Numbered from the stretch's first letter, positions 1-11,153 are shown. The stretch: DNA of 64,000 nucleotides from Ehretia macrophylla (GCA_037974665.1 CM075766.1:51220569-51284568); one strand, 5' to 3'. Notes: generated by a model from the sequence alone, not told the origin. Numbers and translations are program-made.

Positions 1-298
1 ATTGTCGTTGTCAAGCCTTCACCAACCTTTTCCCTCACCAAACCGTCAATAATCATTCCCTTCACGTAGCCCTCGCCAACTTAACCATTCCATCTAATTA
101 AACAACTCATAATTCCTTGAAAAATTCATGAATTTTTTTCCCACATTGAACCTATTTCACATATGAAATACAATTCAAATAATGACGCAAATACGATATT
201 TAAAACACAGACTGTTATGTTAAACTGTAATCAAAAGGAAATGTATTGTACATGCCAGTGTATTAAACATCAAACTACAAAGATAACATTCTCACAAA

Positions 299-715
299 CT
301 ACTCTTCATCTTCATCACTATGTGAAGATGAAGATTGTTGGTCTTCAAATTGACCACATACTTTCGCGTAGAGAACTTCCAACACTTTGTTCTGCTTCGT
401 TATTTGTTGCTGAAGTTGAATGATTAACTCGTCCTGACTCTCGATCCGCTGGCGATGACTTTGTACAGTTTTATTCAAATTCACTGTGGCACGTGTAACG
501 GCGGCAGTCAGTTGCTCATCTGTGATGACACGCCGATGATGGGATGCAGTATTTGACACGGACTCAACGGATACCTGAGAACCTACCCCGTATAGCCGAC
601 CTTTTCGTGGTGGTCCAACAGCCTGCAAAAATACTGCGTTCTCATCCACAGGCGTTGGATTCGAGTCTGATTCAGATGCATTCCTTGCCGTTTGGAGCAT
701 TTCGTCATAACGAGC
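299..715 (-). pseudogene. En/Spm-type plant transposase, C-terminal coiled-coil exon
   Basis: An open exon on the minus strand begins after an acceptor (TGTAG) at about 715 and ends at a stop at 299. Its first residues ARYDEMLQTARNASESDS, and a later helix rich in Q, K and L (TDEQLTAAVTRATVNLNKTV, then a glutamine-rich heptad stretch), are typical of the C-terminus of the plant Ptta/En/Spm transposase family (Transposase_24). The tail is acidic and serine-rich. It is the last coding piece of the CACTA gene group; upstream exons of the same family lie at 1981-2700 and contain stops. Function inferred from family resemblance only. Confidence 0.6.
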
Positions 716-730
716 CTACAAAGACAGTAG

Positions 731-1745
731 TAACAAGTTAGTGTTAAATAACCGATGTTAGTTATAACCCAATGATAACAAGTTACATATACTTAATATT
801 GAAACACACAATATTAAATTACTACATCTGTCTTTAATGCATTTACTCGTCAAAAAATAAACGAAGTTACAATCAAATGTTTATAAGCTACACATACTTA
901 ATATTGAAACACAAAATATTGACATTACTACATGTGTCTTTAATGCATTTTTGAGATGCCTAAAAAAAACGGACATAGTCTCCTCTGTATTTTGGACTTT
1001 TCCCAATTACATGTTTGTGAATAAAGCCAACTTACTACATAGTATCCAAGCTCATACAGTACCACACTTAACCTCAACATATTAATCATGTTCTACTACA
1101 ACGCTAAGGAGACATTTATAAATACATTAGACAACACAACAAGTTAGTGTTAAATAACCGATGTCAACATGCAAATGTTTATAAGCTACACATACTTAAT
1201 ATTGAAACACACAATATTAAGTTACCACATCGTTCTTTTATCAATTTACTCGAAAAAAAAAAAAAAAAAAAAAAAACTCATATAGTCTCCTCTGTATTTA
1301 GGACTTTTTCCAATTACCTATTTGTGAATAAAGCCGACCTACTACATAATATCCAAGCTCATACAGCACCACCCTTAATCTCAACATATTAATTATGTTC
1401 TACTACAACCATAATGAGTCATTTCTAAATACATTAGAAAACACAACAAGTTACTGTTACATAACCGATGTGAGTTACCACCAAATTTTTATAAGCTACA
1501 CATACTTAATATTCCAACACACAATATTAAGTTACCACATCTGTCTTTAATCAATATTTACTCGTAAAAAAAAAACACAACGGACAGAAACTCCTCTGTA
1601 TTTAGGACTTTTCCCAATTACCTGTTTGTGAATCAAGCCAACCTACTATGAAGTATCCAAGCTCATACAGTACCACACTTAACCTCAACATATTAATCAT
1701 GTTCTACAACAACCATAAGGAGACATTTCTAAAAAAAATTAGACA
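731..1745. repeat. Tandem repeat of about 300 bp, three copies, inside the CACTA element
   Basis: The phrase AACAAGTTAGTGTTAAATAA recurs at about 731, 1138 and (slightly changed) 1445. Each copy continues with TTTATAAGCTACACATACTT, a copy of AATATTGAAACACA, a TCTCCTCTGTATTT block and the phrase AAGCTCATACAG. The last two copies are about 307 bp apart; the first is longer because it holds an extra partial unit (two copies of the TACTTAATATTGAAACAC block). A poly-A run at 1255-1276 interrupts the middle copy. No coding potential is visible. Confidence 0.75.
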
Positions 1746-1980
1746 ACACAAGGAGGAAAATAGGTATCCAAAGTACATTTGTGAAATGTTTTGGCACCAT
1801 GTACATACGTATTCATGCTCACTAATCACGAAATATGTTTTCCCTCTGGTACTGTAGCTTTAACAATTATAGATACTTTGCAAACCCAACAAACCTTTAG
1901 TCCGATATTGTGAATCCCAAATTATCTTCAATATAAACCCTATGCCTTCCTTCATCTTATAGAAAATACATGAAAAATAC

Positions 1981-2700
1981 ATAGCATTGTCTGCTCGGCC
2001 CGAGAGTCTGTGTTCGGTCCGTCAGTCCCCTTGCAATGAGCCTTCTTGAAAACCTCTGCATAAGTCACTGTCCTCCCTAGTTCTTTTTCCTACAATAACA
2101 ATTGCCCAAATCAACCTACATATATTTGTGTAGTTCTACGAATTTTTATTCGTACACATAACATGTAAGAGTAAACAAGATTATATGACGAAATCAAAAC
2201 CATTCTTCTAGCTGCTTCATGGGTTGGGATTGAACCCAAATGATGAATAGACGGATTGGCCTTTCGATTAGCTGAATTTCTCTTTGATATTTCCTGCCAC
2301 TCTGGCCTTTGTCATTGCTCCAGCATTTCGTTCCATATGTCAAGTGGTATAAAATCTGGCTTTTTCGTTCTTGTCCATCCTTTGTTTGTCAGATCTGAAA
2401 TTCAGCGTCTTGCAGTTGATTCAAATTTGCGCCAAACTTCAGCTTCATCAATTGGAAGCCATTTGTACTCCCTTTGAAACCGCTAATACTATCATCCATC
2501 TAATTCAACAATGGAATATACAATTAAACAATAATTCTCACAATATCTATTGCTTTAACAGTTCATACCCTGAAATATTCGAACCATAATTTCTTTGTAT
2601 CACTTGGAACATGTCTGTATGTCAACCACGGCTCTACATACCCAGCATGTAGAGCTCTTGTAACACCTTTGACAGTATTATATGGATCACATCTATAACA
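1981..2700 (-). pseudogene. En/Spm-type transposase exons (Transposase_24), broken by stops
   Basis: Three minus-strand exon-like blocks are visible. Block 2570-2690 encodes residues including EPWLTYRHVPSDTKKLWFEY and ends at a GTATGA donor near 2570. Block 2200-2490 encodes a stretch with WTRTKKPDFIPLDIWNEML and NRKANPSIHHLGSIPTHEAA, but carries two in-frame TGA stops (after STARR and after EMLEQ). Block 1981-2089 encodes ELGRTVTYAEVFKKAHCKG and DSRAEQTM. Order and motifs match the plant En/Spm Transposase_24 family, the second gene region of CACTA elements. The stops show this copy is dead. Exon edges are approximate. Confidence 0.6.
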
Positions 2701-2839
2701 TAACATAATCCAAACAGATATATTAGGGTACAACAAAGAGAATATTTAAACTTCAAATTGCAACTATTACATACCCGTTTCCTACGACCTTCACATAGCG
2801 TCACTTGTCATTTTGCCATACCATATAATCGGCTTGAGA

Positions 2840-3274
2840 CTAGAATCCATAAAATTGCCAATCTTTAATACCTGCAGCCCGTCTCTCAGTAGCGTGCGAT
2901 GACTCGGGCATATTAGAAAATTGCGCACCACCGGGTATGGAAGAGCCATCACCATCTACACATAAGTCTTGTAACTCCTGTGGTAGTCCAGCTGATGAAC
3001 AGTGTTGTTCATTATGACTAGTGGACGTGGCCTGTACATATGGCTGCTCTTGTTGGGGTTCCACATCGTCTGGGATCCGATGTCGCATTCTCACTGATGA
3101 ATTAGATGAACCACGCCTAATTACCACAGGGACATTACCACCAACACGGTCAGTTGCTGTATGTGCACGTGTGGATCCACGTCCACTCATATGATGTGCA
3201 CCTATAGATCCATGGCCACCCATTTGTTGAGCGTCAGTCGGTCTGGCCTGATTGAATTGCTGCGTCTCGGGCAC
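2840..3274 (-). pseudogene. Low-complexity N-terminal part of the En/Spm second gene
   Basis: A 144-codon open frame, rich in Ser, Gln, His and Arg, with a methionine start followed by PETQQFNQARPTD. There is no recognisable fold. Position between the DUF4216 part and the Transposase_24 exons, same strand, suggests the disordered head of the C-terminal transposase gene. It could also be a non-coding open frame; only its context supports it. Confidence 0.3.
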
Positions 3275-3599
3275 AATAGGGGGTCTTCGTCGATGATGTC
3301 CTTTTTCCTAACAAACTGCTCTGCTTCAATTGTTTTTTTCCCTTGCGAGTTGGATCTTCACCGCCTCCCATTGCCTGTTTTTACACAATAGCATTAGAAT
3401 ATATAAATAATATAAATTGACTGAATAAATGTAATTATGTAACATAACATACCATAATTGTCATATATCTATGTATAACACTAGCAATCATTGCTTGATC
3501 AATTGAAATACAACCATGACAAATATTTGTTCACTGGCCTATCTTTTTTTTCAAAATTCATCATTTCCCTCATTGTCATCGCCATGATTAAAAACTGGT

Positions 3600-3671
3600 T
3601 GAACATTCCCCCTCTTCCTCCTCATCATCATCCTCATCATCGTATGGGTCACAATCATCATCATAGTTATC

Positions 3672-3705
<34 letters not shown>

Positions 3706-4421
3706 CAATTATCGTTTGTTTCATGCTCATATTCTTCATCATATACATATTCTTCTACATCTCTATGTTCGTCATTAAGATATTCGCTTACATTTTCACT
3801 ATATACATCCGATTAATTAATATGTGAATTAGAATCAAAAACATTGGGTTCCACTGGGGGCACATTCATGTGATCTGATTGAAAACTTGTGTTATCATCC
3901 ACATCTATCTCCTGTCTGTCCATGTCATATAAATGTCTTGGATGGATTTTAACGACGGCCACCCAATCCACTCTATCTTTCTTGGCCCTTGGATAAACAC
4001 AATAGTACACTTGTTGGGCTTGACCTGCCAATACAAATGGTTCGTGCTTGGGATATCTTTTTTTCACGTTCACCTCAACCAATCCGGTCCTATGATTTGA
4101 CTTCATACCTCTATCATTTGTGGTATTATACCAATCGCACTTAAACAGAACAACTCTTGTATGTTGTAACGTTGGATTAGGATATTCTAGTTCAATAATG
4201 TCTTTCAATATCCCATAGTACTCTATTTCCTCAGTTGTACCATCGCCTGTACCTCTTACAAAAATTTCACTATTGTTCGTGGATTTTGAAGACCCATATT
4301 CGATCGTAGAGAACCTGTATCCGTTTACCATGTATCTACACCATCTGCGTGCCTTTCTGTGCGGCCATTTGGAGAGATATTTCACACGATCATCTACATC
4401 ATACCGATCTCTTAACTGCAA
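3600..4421 (-). pseudogene. CACTA transposase DUF4216-type domain with acidic tail
   Basis: The frame 4421-3813 contains the conserved strand YYGILKDIIELEYP, the block VVLFKCDWYNTTNDRG, and RTGLVEVNVKK followed by EPFVLAGQAQQVYYC, which is the DUF4216 module at the end of plant CACTA TNP2-like transposases. A TAA stop at 3813 ends it. In the same frame beyond the stop the sequence stays protein-like and very acidic (DVYSENVSEYLNDEHRDVEE, then an aspartate run encoded by the GAT/CAT microsatellite at about 3670-3705). So the stop may be a later mutation, or the tail may be read-through noise. Confidence 0.65.
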
Positions 4422-4436
4422 AGTGATTACATTTGG

Positions 4437-5340
4437 TTAATACTCAACTACTCGTACCCTTAATGAATAGGCATAAATTGCATACAAAATACTGACCTGG
4501 CAATATAACCATCTCGGGAAAGATTTGTCAATATGCAACTGTCTATCTCTGTTGTTAATAGGGTCGTATTGTTGTTCCAAGTATTCCTCAAACAATCTGC
4601 TTTCAAATTTTTCAAACTGCTCATTAAACAAGGTGTAATAATCCCAACGGAGGAAATTGCATACCAAATCATTGCGAACATACCTTAGATAAGGCTGCAC
4701 CTCTGGGCAATTCATGAGTACATATAAGTATGCCAAATGGAGATCATACTCCGATAGTGAGATCTCTGCATTCGCCCCAATTGGACAACCCGGACAAGTA
4801 AATATAGATAAGCAACCCTCAGGATATTCTATCTCGTTATACTGGTTGTTTCGACCTAACCTTCTACTTTTAGTTGACACGTGTTGTTCAAAATAATATG
4901 AACAGAAAGTTGATGTCTCTAGGACGTGATAAGCTTCACAAATAGATCCTTCAACACGTGCTTTATTCTTAACTACCCTTTTCAGGCCTTGCAAAAACCT
5001 CTCGAAATGATACATCCACCGATATTGAACAGGTCCACAGCATATAGCTTCATAAACCAAATGGACAGGTAAATGCTCCATTGAGTCAAAAAATGCAGGA
5101 GGCAACATCTTCTCCAGTTTGCATAGCGTCATGACAATATTATCTTGCATCATTTCCAAATCGGTTCTTTGCAATGTTGAACAACATAGATTGCTAAAAA
5201 ATAAACTCAGTTCAGCAAATGGCTCTGAAGCCTGTTTCAGCATTAATTCTCGCAATGCAATGGGAAGTAGTCTCTCTATAAAGATATGACAATTGTGACT
5301 CTTCATGTGTGACATTTTCAAATTCTTCATATCGACACAA
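4437..5340 (-). pseudogene. CACTA transposase DUF4218-type domain
   Basis: Minus-strand frame with the sequence MKSHNCHIFIERLLPIALRE near its start, then LEKMLPPAFFDSMEHLPVHL and QYRWMYHFERFLQGLKRVVK, the core of DUF4218, which follows the catalytic domain in TNP2-like CACTA transposases. The frame is open for 297 codons and appears undamaged internally. The homology begins a few codons upstream of the first ATG (5330), which fits a piece whose 5' neighbour has been deleted rather than a true protein start. Confidence 0.75.
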
Positions 5341-5584
5341 TTTGATAGATTAGAAGCATAAAACCCTTCTTATACAGATGATCTACCATAATTCCTGTTG
5401 TTTGGAATTTTAAGTTTCGGCATCTTACACATGGACATCTTATCTTGGTGCCATCCATATAATAATATTGGTTACTTGTGAAGGATACAAAATCCGAAAC
5501 ACCTTGGATAAAGGCCTCATTAAGATTACCGTCAATCCATTTCTGATACATCCATTCACGGTTTGACTCCATGAAATGATACAC
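5341..5584 (-). pseudogene. CACTA transposase-associated (N-terminal) domain fragment
   Basis: Begins MYHFMESNREWMYQKWIDGN and contains IRCPCVRCRNLKFQTTGIMV then DHLYKKGF. This is the transposase-associated domain (zinc-binding CxxC type) that opens TNP2-like transposases. In intact proteins it is followed by several hundred residues of catalytic core before DUF4218. Here only a few codons separate it from the DUF4218 piece, so the core is deleted at about 5330-5360. Confidence 0.75.
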
Positions 5585-6285
5585 TGAGCAATTTGTTAAA
5601 TGTTATTTCCTTTTAAATAATATATTATTATGTAAAAGAGCTATCCAAATTCGATGAGTGAGACTTATCATGCATGAGTTTGACAACATGGCAAAGATAC
5701 ACAACAATCCAATCCAAGAACAATGTTATTCAATGCAGAAGATGATATCAAAATTAAAAATTGTGCAACTAAAAACATACATGAAATTAACTTTAAATTA
5801 TTTGACAAATATTAATCAAATTATTAAAAATCTTCGTGTGCAAGGTACAATGTTCATGATAAAGCGTTGAAGAGCCCAAAGTACAATGTACAAGGTTACT
5901 CAACATAAATATGAGACAATTCAATAAAAATGAAGTTACAATCAGTCATTAGAAAATAGGTTAATAGTTGATCCGGGCTAGGACGTGACATTGGAATTAA
6001 TAATTTTATGGTTGACGATTATCTGAAACTGAAATTATATACCACAAATTGTGAAGATAAAAAAAGAGTAAGCGAAGTTTCAAATAATATTACCCTAAAA
6101 TCTGTAAACTCCGGACGCGACAAACGGACAAAAGTTCACCGCAACACCCCTTATAATATGATAACCAGCAATTAAAAGATTTACATAGCAACAATACATT
6201 ATAACAAAAAAAAATATAAAATACAAACAATGCTGAAAATTAAAAAACAAATATCCAAAAAATAATACAAAAAATCAGAAAATAA
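5585..6285. other. CACTA internal spacer, no gene seen
   Basis: AT-rich sequence upstream of the transposase-associated domain fragment. It holds short open frames only, none resembling a known family. It may include the 5' untranslated region of the minus-strand transposase gene. Confidence 0.4.
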
Positions 6286-6289
6286 AATC

Positions 6290-7160
6290 ATATTAACTAA
6301 AATGTGATAAAAATAACACAAATTTTAAAAAAGAAGAAATTATAACAAATAAAAAAAATAGACAAAAAAAAAATGAAAAAAAATCATAAATAAAAAAAAT
6401 TAAATCCGAAAAAAATAAAATAAAAAAATAAACAAAAAATAAAAATAAAAAAGAAAATTCAATAAAAAAAAAACCAAAATGTGTGAAAAATAAAAAAACT
6501 TAATAAAAAAAATTATAACAAATTAAAAAATAGACAAAAAAAAATGAAAAAAAATCATAAATCAAAAACAAAATAAATTCGAAAATAAAAAAATAAAAAA
6601 AATAGAAAATAAAAAAAACAGAAAATTCAATAAAAAAAACCAAAATGTGTTAAAAATAAACAAATTAATAAAAAAAAGAAATTATAACAAATAAAAAAAA
6701 ATAGACAAAAAAAATGAAAAAAAATCATAAATAGGAAAAATTAAATCAGAAAAAAATAAAAAAAATAGAAAATTCAATAAAAAAAAACCAAAATGTGTTC
6801 AAAATAAAACAAATTAATAAAAAAAAGAAATTATAACAAATAAAAAAATGAAAAAAATCATAAATAAAAAAAATTAAATCTGAAAATAAAAAAATATAAA
6901 AAAATAGAAAATTCAATAAAAAAAACCAAAATTTGTTAAAAATAAAACAAATTAATAAAAAAAGAAATTATAACAAATAAAAATAAAAGACAAAAAAAAA
7001 CCTAAAAAAAAATTTAAAATCCGAAAATAAATTAAAATTCCGAAAAAAAAAATTCAGAAAATTAACTAAAACTAACCAAAATTAATAAAAATAACACAAA
7101 TTAAAAATAAAATTATAACAAACAAAAATAATAGACAAATATAAACGCAAAAAAAAATCG
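6290..7160. repeat. A-rich tandem satellite, unit about 140-175 bp, about six copies
   Basis: The plus strand is almost pure A with scattered T, G and C, yet a fixed order of words recurs: CCAAAATGTGTTAAAAATAA, AAGAAATTATAACAAATAAA, ATAGACAAAAAA, ATCATAAATAAAA, AAATCCGAAAA, AGAAAATTCAATAAAA. The CCAAAATGTG word sits near 6296, 6473, 6641, 6787, 6926 and 7075. So this is a diverged tandem array, not random low complexity. No coding potential. Confidence 0.7.
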
Positions 7161-7419
7161 TAAATAAAAAAAACAAAAAAAAAACAAAAAAACTGAAAAA
7201 ACAAAAAAAACCATCGGAAAATACCAAAAAAAAATTATAAACTAATTTAACATATTTAGGTTAGGTGCATTATTAACACAGATTCATAACAACACACAAA
7301 ATGTATCATATTTACATAGATGTACATGCATATACAAATGTGTATATAAATAAACTAAAAAAAATAAATTATTTATAAGGTTGGGGATAAGGTAATGTGT
7401 TGAGAGTATATAGCATGAT

Positions 7420-7490
7420 AAGAGGGGCGGGGGGGGGGGAGGGGAAGGGGAGGGGGGGTTATATCTAGATCTACACATATATATACATAC

Positions 7491-7561
<71 letters not shown>
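7420..7561. repeat. Microsatellites: G-rich tract and (TA)n
   Basis: A poly-G-rich tract (about 7424-7459) is followed by (CATA)n at 7486-7502 and an uninterrupted TA array to about 7560. The surrounding 7250-7720 has no gene; a second GT/G-rich tract lies at 7635-7690. Confidence 0.9.
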
Positions 7562-7563
<2 letters not shown>

Positions 7564-7771
7564 AAACATGTATAAAAACCAAAAAAATATACATTATTAC
7601 CTCTAAATCGTTGCAAGTGAAGGGTATATAGAAAGGTGGGAAGGTTAGGGGGAAAGGTGTGGGGCGTAAGGGGTGGGGTGGGGGGTGGGATTTTTCTCAA
7701 AGCTTAAAAAAAAAAAAAAAGTAACAGATGGCAGAACCTGTTAAATGAATTAAATTGGGCAACAGCCCGGC

Positions 7772-8400
7772 ATGAGCCAGGGCTATCGCCCAATTAAAGA
7801 GGCCCACATTTGTGGGACTCTTATTAGAGACGAGCATGCCCGTCTCCATTTAGAGAGGCCCACATTTGTGGGCCTCTTAAATGTGGGCCTCTTATTGGAG
7901 ACGAGCAGCTGCCCGTCTCCAAATGCCTGTCTCCATTTACTCTTATTGGAGACGGGCTTCGCCAAGATAGAGATGGGCATCAGCCCGTCTCCATTTAGAG
8001 AGGCCCACGTTTGTGGGCCTCTTATTGGAGACGGGCATCTACCCGTCTCTAAAATGGAGACGAGCTAATGCTCATCTCCATTTAAAGAGGCCCACATTTG
8101 TGGGCCTCTTATTGGAGACGGGCAACTGTGATGCCCATCTCCATTTACTCTTATTGGAGACGGGCAGATGCCCGTATCCAACATGGAGACGGGCATCAGA
8201 CCGTCTCCAACATAGAGACGGGCTTGATGCCAGTCTCCAACGTTGTGACGGGCATCAGGCCCGTCCCCACGATGGAGACGGGCTACCGTCGCCAACCCAC
8301 CTCCATTGGATACGGGAATAAGCCGTCTCCAATGTGGAGACTGGCAACCTGTCTTTAGCCCGTCTCCAATGAAAAAGACTGACATAGCTTCACAATTTGA
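7772..8400. repeat. Subterminal repeat cluster with four 22-bp inverted repeats
   Basis: The words GGAGACGGGC and its complement GCCCGTCTCC occur many times in both orientations. Between them lie four copies of an inverted repeat with 10-bp arms GAGGCCCACA / TGTGGGCCTC around TT, at 7799-7820 (one mismatch), 7855-7876 (perfect), 8000-8021 (one mismatch) and 8087-8108 (perfect). Each is followed by TTATTGGAGACGGGC or close to it. It is GC-rich in an otherwise AT-rich element. Such clusters are known in CACTA elements as transposase-binding subterminal repeats; that role here is inferred. Confidence 0.7.
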
Positions 8401-8538
8401 TAAGTACAATCTAACCGTGCCTTCATCGAGTCGTCGCCAAACCGTCACAAATGTTTGGAAGTCACGTGAAGATGGTACCAATAATTTAGGGAAAGACCCC
8501 TTACCGTGCCGTGGCCAAATTTTCACGAATTTGAGTTC

Positions 8539-8837
8539 TATATAAAGAGTAAACCATCCCGCATGTTCAAGTCTTCCATATTTACAGCCGTCTTTATTCT
8601 CGATACTTAAATATCTTATAAACGATAAGTAAGGAAGTTCAAGGTGAGTGGGTCACCGTGAAAAATGATAAACAAACAAATAAATGTGATTTATCGAAGG
8701 CAAGCAGTAGCAGAGTTGAAGGTAGATTTGATCTAAACGAACCACCAAAAGAAGATGGTTACATTTCAATGGCTCAACACCATCAAAGGAATGTGGAGCA
8801 AATGTACCGGATCCTTCTGCCGAAGTTGTTCGAGTGA
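8539..8837 (+). other. Possible plus-strand promoter and short exon-like frame
   Basis: TATATAAA at 8539-8546 is a good TATA box on the plus strand. Downstream, a frame open from about 8624 ends at a TGA at 8837 and encodes a polar peptide with the phrases SKASSSRVEGRFDLNEPPKE and SMAQHHQRNVEQMYRILLPK. There is no early ATG, so it would need to be an exon or start at the internal ATG at SMAQ. I do not recognise it. It is opposite in strand to the transposase pieces. It could be a remnant of a second CACTA gene or a captured host exon. Confidence 0.3.
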
Positions 8838-9239
8838 AAACTTTGTAAAAACGTAGTAAGTAATTAAGGTTAACAAATATGTCATATATTCACAAAATAT
8901 GTGTGTGTATCCTGTTATGGACTTTTGTATGGTTTCCATCTAAGTTAACCGTCTGTTAATGTAATCCCTAATTATCGAATGTTATGCAATAAAATCTTGT
9001 TCATTGTAAATTATGTTATGAAATTTCTAATATATTGTAGTAAAAACTATGTAGACAAACATAGTATTTACAAATTGTGTTTAAATAATGACTAATTATA
9101 TACTCGAAGTTAAGAATACATGAGTAATTGGTATTGTCACTGAAATAATGTTAACTGATGTTGTTACTCAGTGTTTAAAGACGTTATTCGTTAAAAGAAA
9201 TATGGCAAATTGCGCGGCAAACTATTTGGTGATGGCATA

Positions 9240-9533
9240 GTGACGGACTATCACCGTACCGTCACCTAACAGTTTCTATATATCGGAAGGGGAGAAACTT
9301 ATCACTGAGCCGTCACCAAATTAGTGACGGTCGTAGCTGGGCCGTCACCGAATGAGTAACGGCTAATAAGCCATCACTGTTAGTAACGGCTCGGTGACAG
9401 TTATTGTTGCCCGTAACTGTGCCGTCACTTTTCTGTCACAAAACTAATGTCAAAATTTTCCTTCACTATGCCATCGCCATATTGGCGACGGATTGGCAAC
9501 GATCCATCACAAAATCTAATTTTGTTTGTAGTG
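9240..9533. repeat. CACTA terminal inverted repeat and subterminal repeats
   Basis: The last bases of the element (to 9533) are the CACTA terminus on the minus strand. Inward, the motif CCGTCAC and variants (GTGACGG, CCGTCGCC, CGGTGAC) recur in both orientations about every 15-30 bp, the usual transposase-binding architecture of this superfamily. Confidence 0.8.
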
Positions 9534-11003
9534 GCTTGTGTATGTATGTGTTAGGAAGAAATGTTAATGCATAGAAGATTGTAATTACTAGTTATGTTAT
9601 GTACTTATGATCAAATAGCAGTAAACTTGAGGTGAAATGATATAATAGTAGAAAGGTCAAGCTAAGCATGAAGTAAATATGTAGATTGTATACAGTGTGT
9701 AAAAATCAATACTAGTATGATACAGTACATTTTATATTTAGAAATCTCAACTATACTTGTTGTTTTGCAGAGTCGACTTAGCTCAAAATTGTATTTTAAG
9801 GAAAAAAAACTACATTACTTTTAACAAAAAGCTAAGGTAAGTTGGACATCCTTCTTGCACCTAGATCTCCTTTGGTTCTCTCCTTACTATTTCAATTTAA
9901 TGTCTCATATACCGAAATTTGTTAGCTCCGTTCCGATTCACTCATCTTTTGAAATCTTGTACTCAACTTCTAGTAAGGGACTGTGGCATTTAAGTACTGA
10001 TTGTGTTAATTGCTATGTGTTATCCTTAGAGCTGTGACACTCATTTGACGGGTAAAACTGCAGGATATTCTTAGCTTTGTACCCGTAGGTAAGGGACGCT
10101 TCACCCTACGGAGGCAGGGGCCGCAAGTGGCCATTTTGTAACCTCAACGGTGGGAGATGGTTCACCGTTTGAGGACGAGGCTTAGAAGCCTTCTGTTATG
10201 GTGTGAGGAATTTAGCTATCACTATCACGGCTCTAGGTGATATTTATGTGTTATGTGGTAATTACGATATTATACTTTGGAATATAATTAAGCTTATATG
10301 AGGCTTCAATATAGATGGAATTGTGGGATAATTGTTCAGGTTGTTATGATATCCAGTTGCGGAGCTCTGATATTAGTCTGATGTGTATGTTTTGTATTGA
10401 TCAAGTTATGATTCGGTTATAAACTTGCGTAAACTAACTATTCTCCGTTCGTCCTTCTTCCGAATACTCCTGTACCTTGACTCCCCATTGTATATTTGGT
10501 TTAACTTCAAGTTCTATATTGCATCATATCATTTGGACAACCCTCAGAGCCTGACTCTGGGTGTTCACCTTACTGAGTTTTTTTTGCTCATGTTATTTAT
10601 TTATCTGCTTTGCAGGGGAAGGTGAGTCCAGTTATCAAGAGGAGGACCAGTCTTAGAACCCCTACCTCAGTCGGCTTGTGGTATGTTGGATTTCTTTTGT
10701 AGGACAAATCCAGCTAAATTTTGGATGCGTCTATGTTATTGTAGATTATTAGTAAAAACTTGGTAAACCTTAGTAATGTATTTTTGTATGGTGGAGAAGA
10801 TGAAAATCTTAGTAAAATATTATGTTTGGTTCAGACTATGTAGATACTTCGACAATGATGTTATATAGACGCTCTGATATGAATTTAACAGGTTCTGTCA
10901 CTCTTTATATTAGTGCCTGATTAGCTTTGCAGGTTTGAAATGAATTGAGTAAGTCCCTAGCGAGTCGCGCCTCGGGTTTAGGGTCTAAGTTCGGGGCGTG
11001 ACA
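9534..11003 (+). repeat. Gypsy left LTR, 3' part only
   Basis: This 1470-bp stretch matches 19333-20803 of the right LTR nearly base for base and ends TGACA at 11003. The first about 880 bp of the LTR lie beyond the CACTA insertion, off-window. Short open frames inside are conserved between both LTR copies only because the copies are recent. Confidence 0.93.
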
Positions 11004-11006
11004 GAT

Positions 11007-11018
11007 TGGTATCTGAGC
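11007..11018 (+). other. Gypsy primer-binding site
   Basis: TGGTATCTGAGC, three bases after the LTR end, matches the usual plant initiator-tRNA-Met primer site except for one base (T where A is usual). Confidence 0.8.
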
Positions 11019-11153
11019 AATAGGTTTATTGATCAATGCGGCCTAGGTTATGGGTAGCTAGGAATTTTGTTATATTAGCTTTGTTTTTAGAATTATATTA
11101 TGTTTTGTATTATGACTAGTTGGAAGTGTTTGTATTGTATTTGTTTTCAGGAA

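Larger units (their letters stand above)
1..9533 (-). mobile_element. CACTA (En/Spm) DNA transposon, left end outside the window, transposase core deleted
   Basis: The right end reads, on the minus strand, CACTACAAAC from 9533 inward, the terminal motif of the CACTA superfamily. Behind it are subterminal repeats of the CCGTCAC/CCGTCGCCAA type (about 9240-9530 and 8400-8530); similar motifs at 1-100 belong to the other end, so the left terminus is beyond the window. The element interrupts the left LTR of a gypsy element: the bases after 9533 (GCTTGTGTATG) continue the sequence found at 19333 in the intact right LTR. The expected 3-bp target duplication would be GCT. Transposase-type pieces lie on the minus strand at 5584-299 but the catalytic core is missing and stops are present, so the copy is non-autonomous. 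Confidence 0.88.

Noticed and set aside
3491..3778. Histidine-rich plus-strand frame
   Set aside because: It is the reverse reading of the CAT/GAT microsatellite; the minus strand gives the acidic tail typical of CACTA transposases.
7284..7700. 138-codon minus-strand frame through the TA and G-rich microsatellites
   Set aside because: The peptide is only tyrosine-isoleucine and proline runs produced by simple repeats; no domain.
8065..8545. Several long overlapping frames on both strands in the subterminal cluster
   Set aside because: They follow from the repeated GAGACGGGC words, which lack stops in several frames; composition is repetitive and unlike a protein family.
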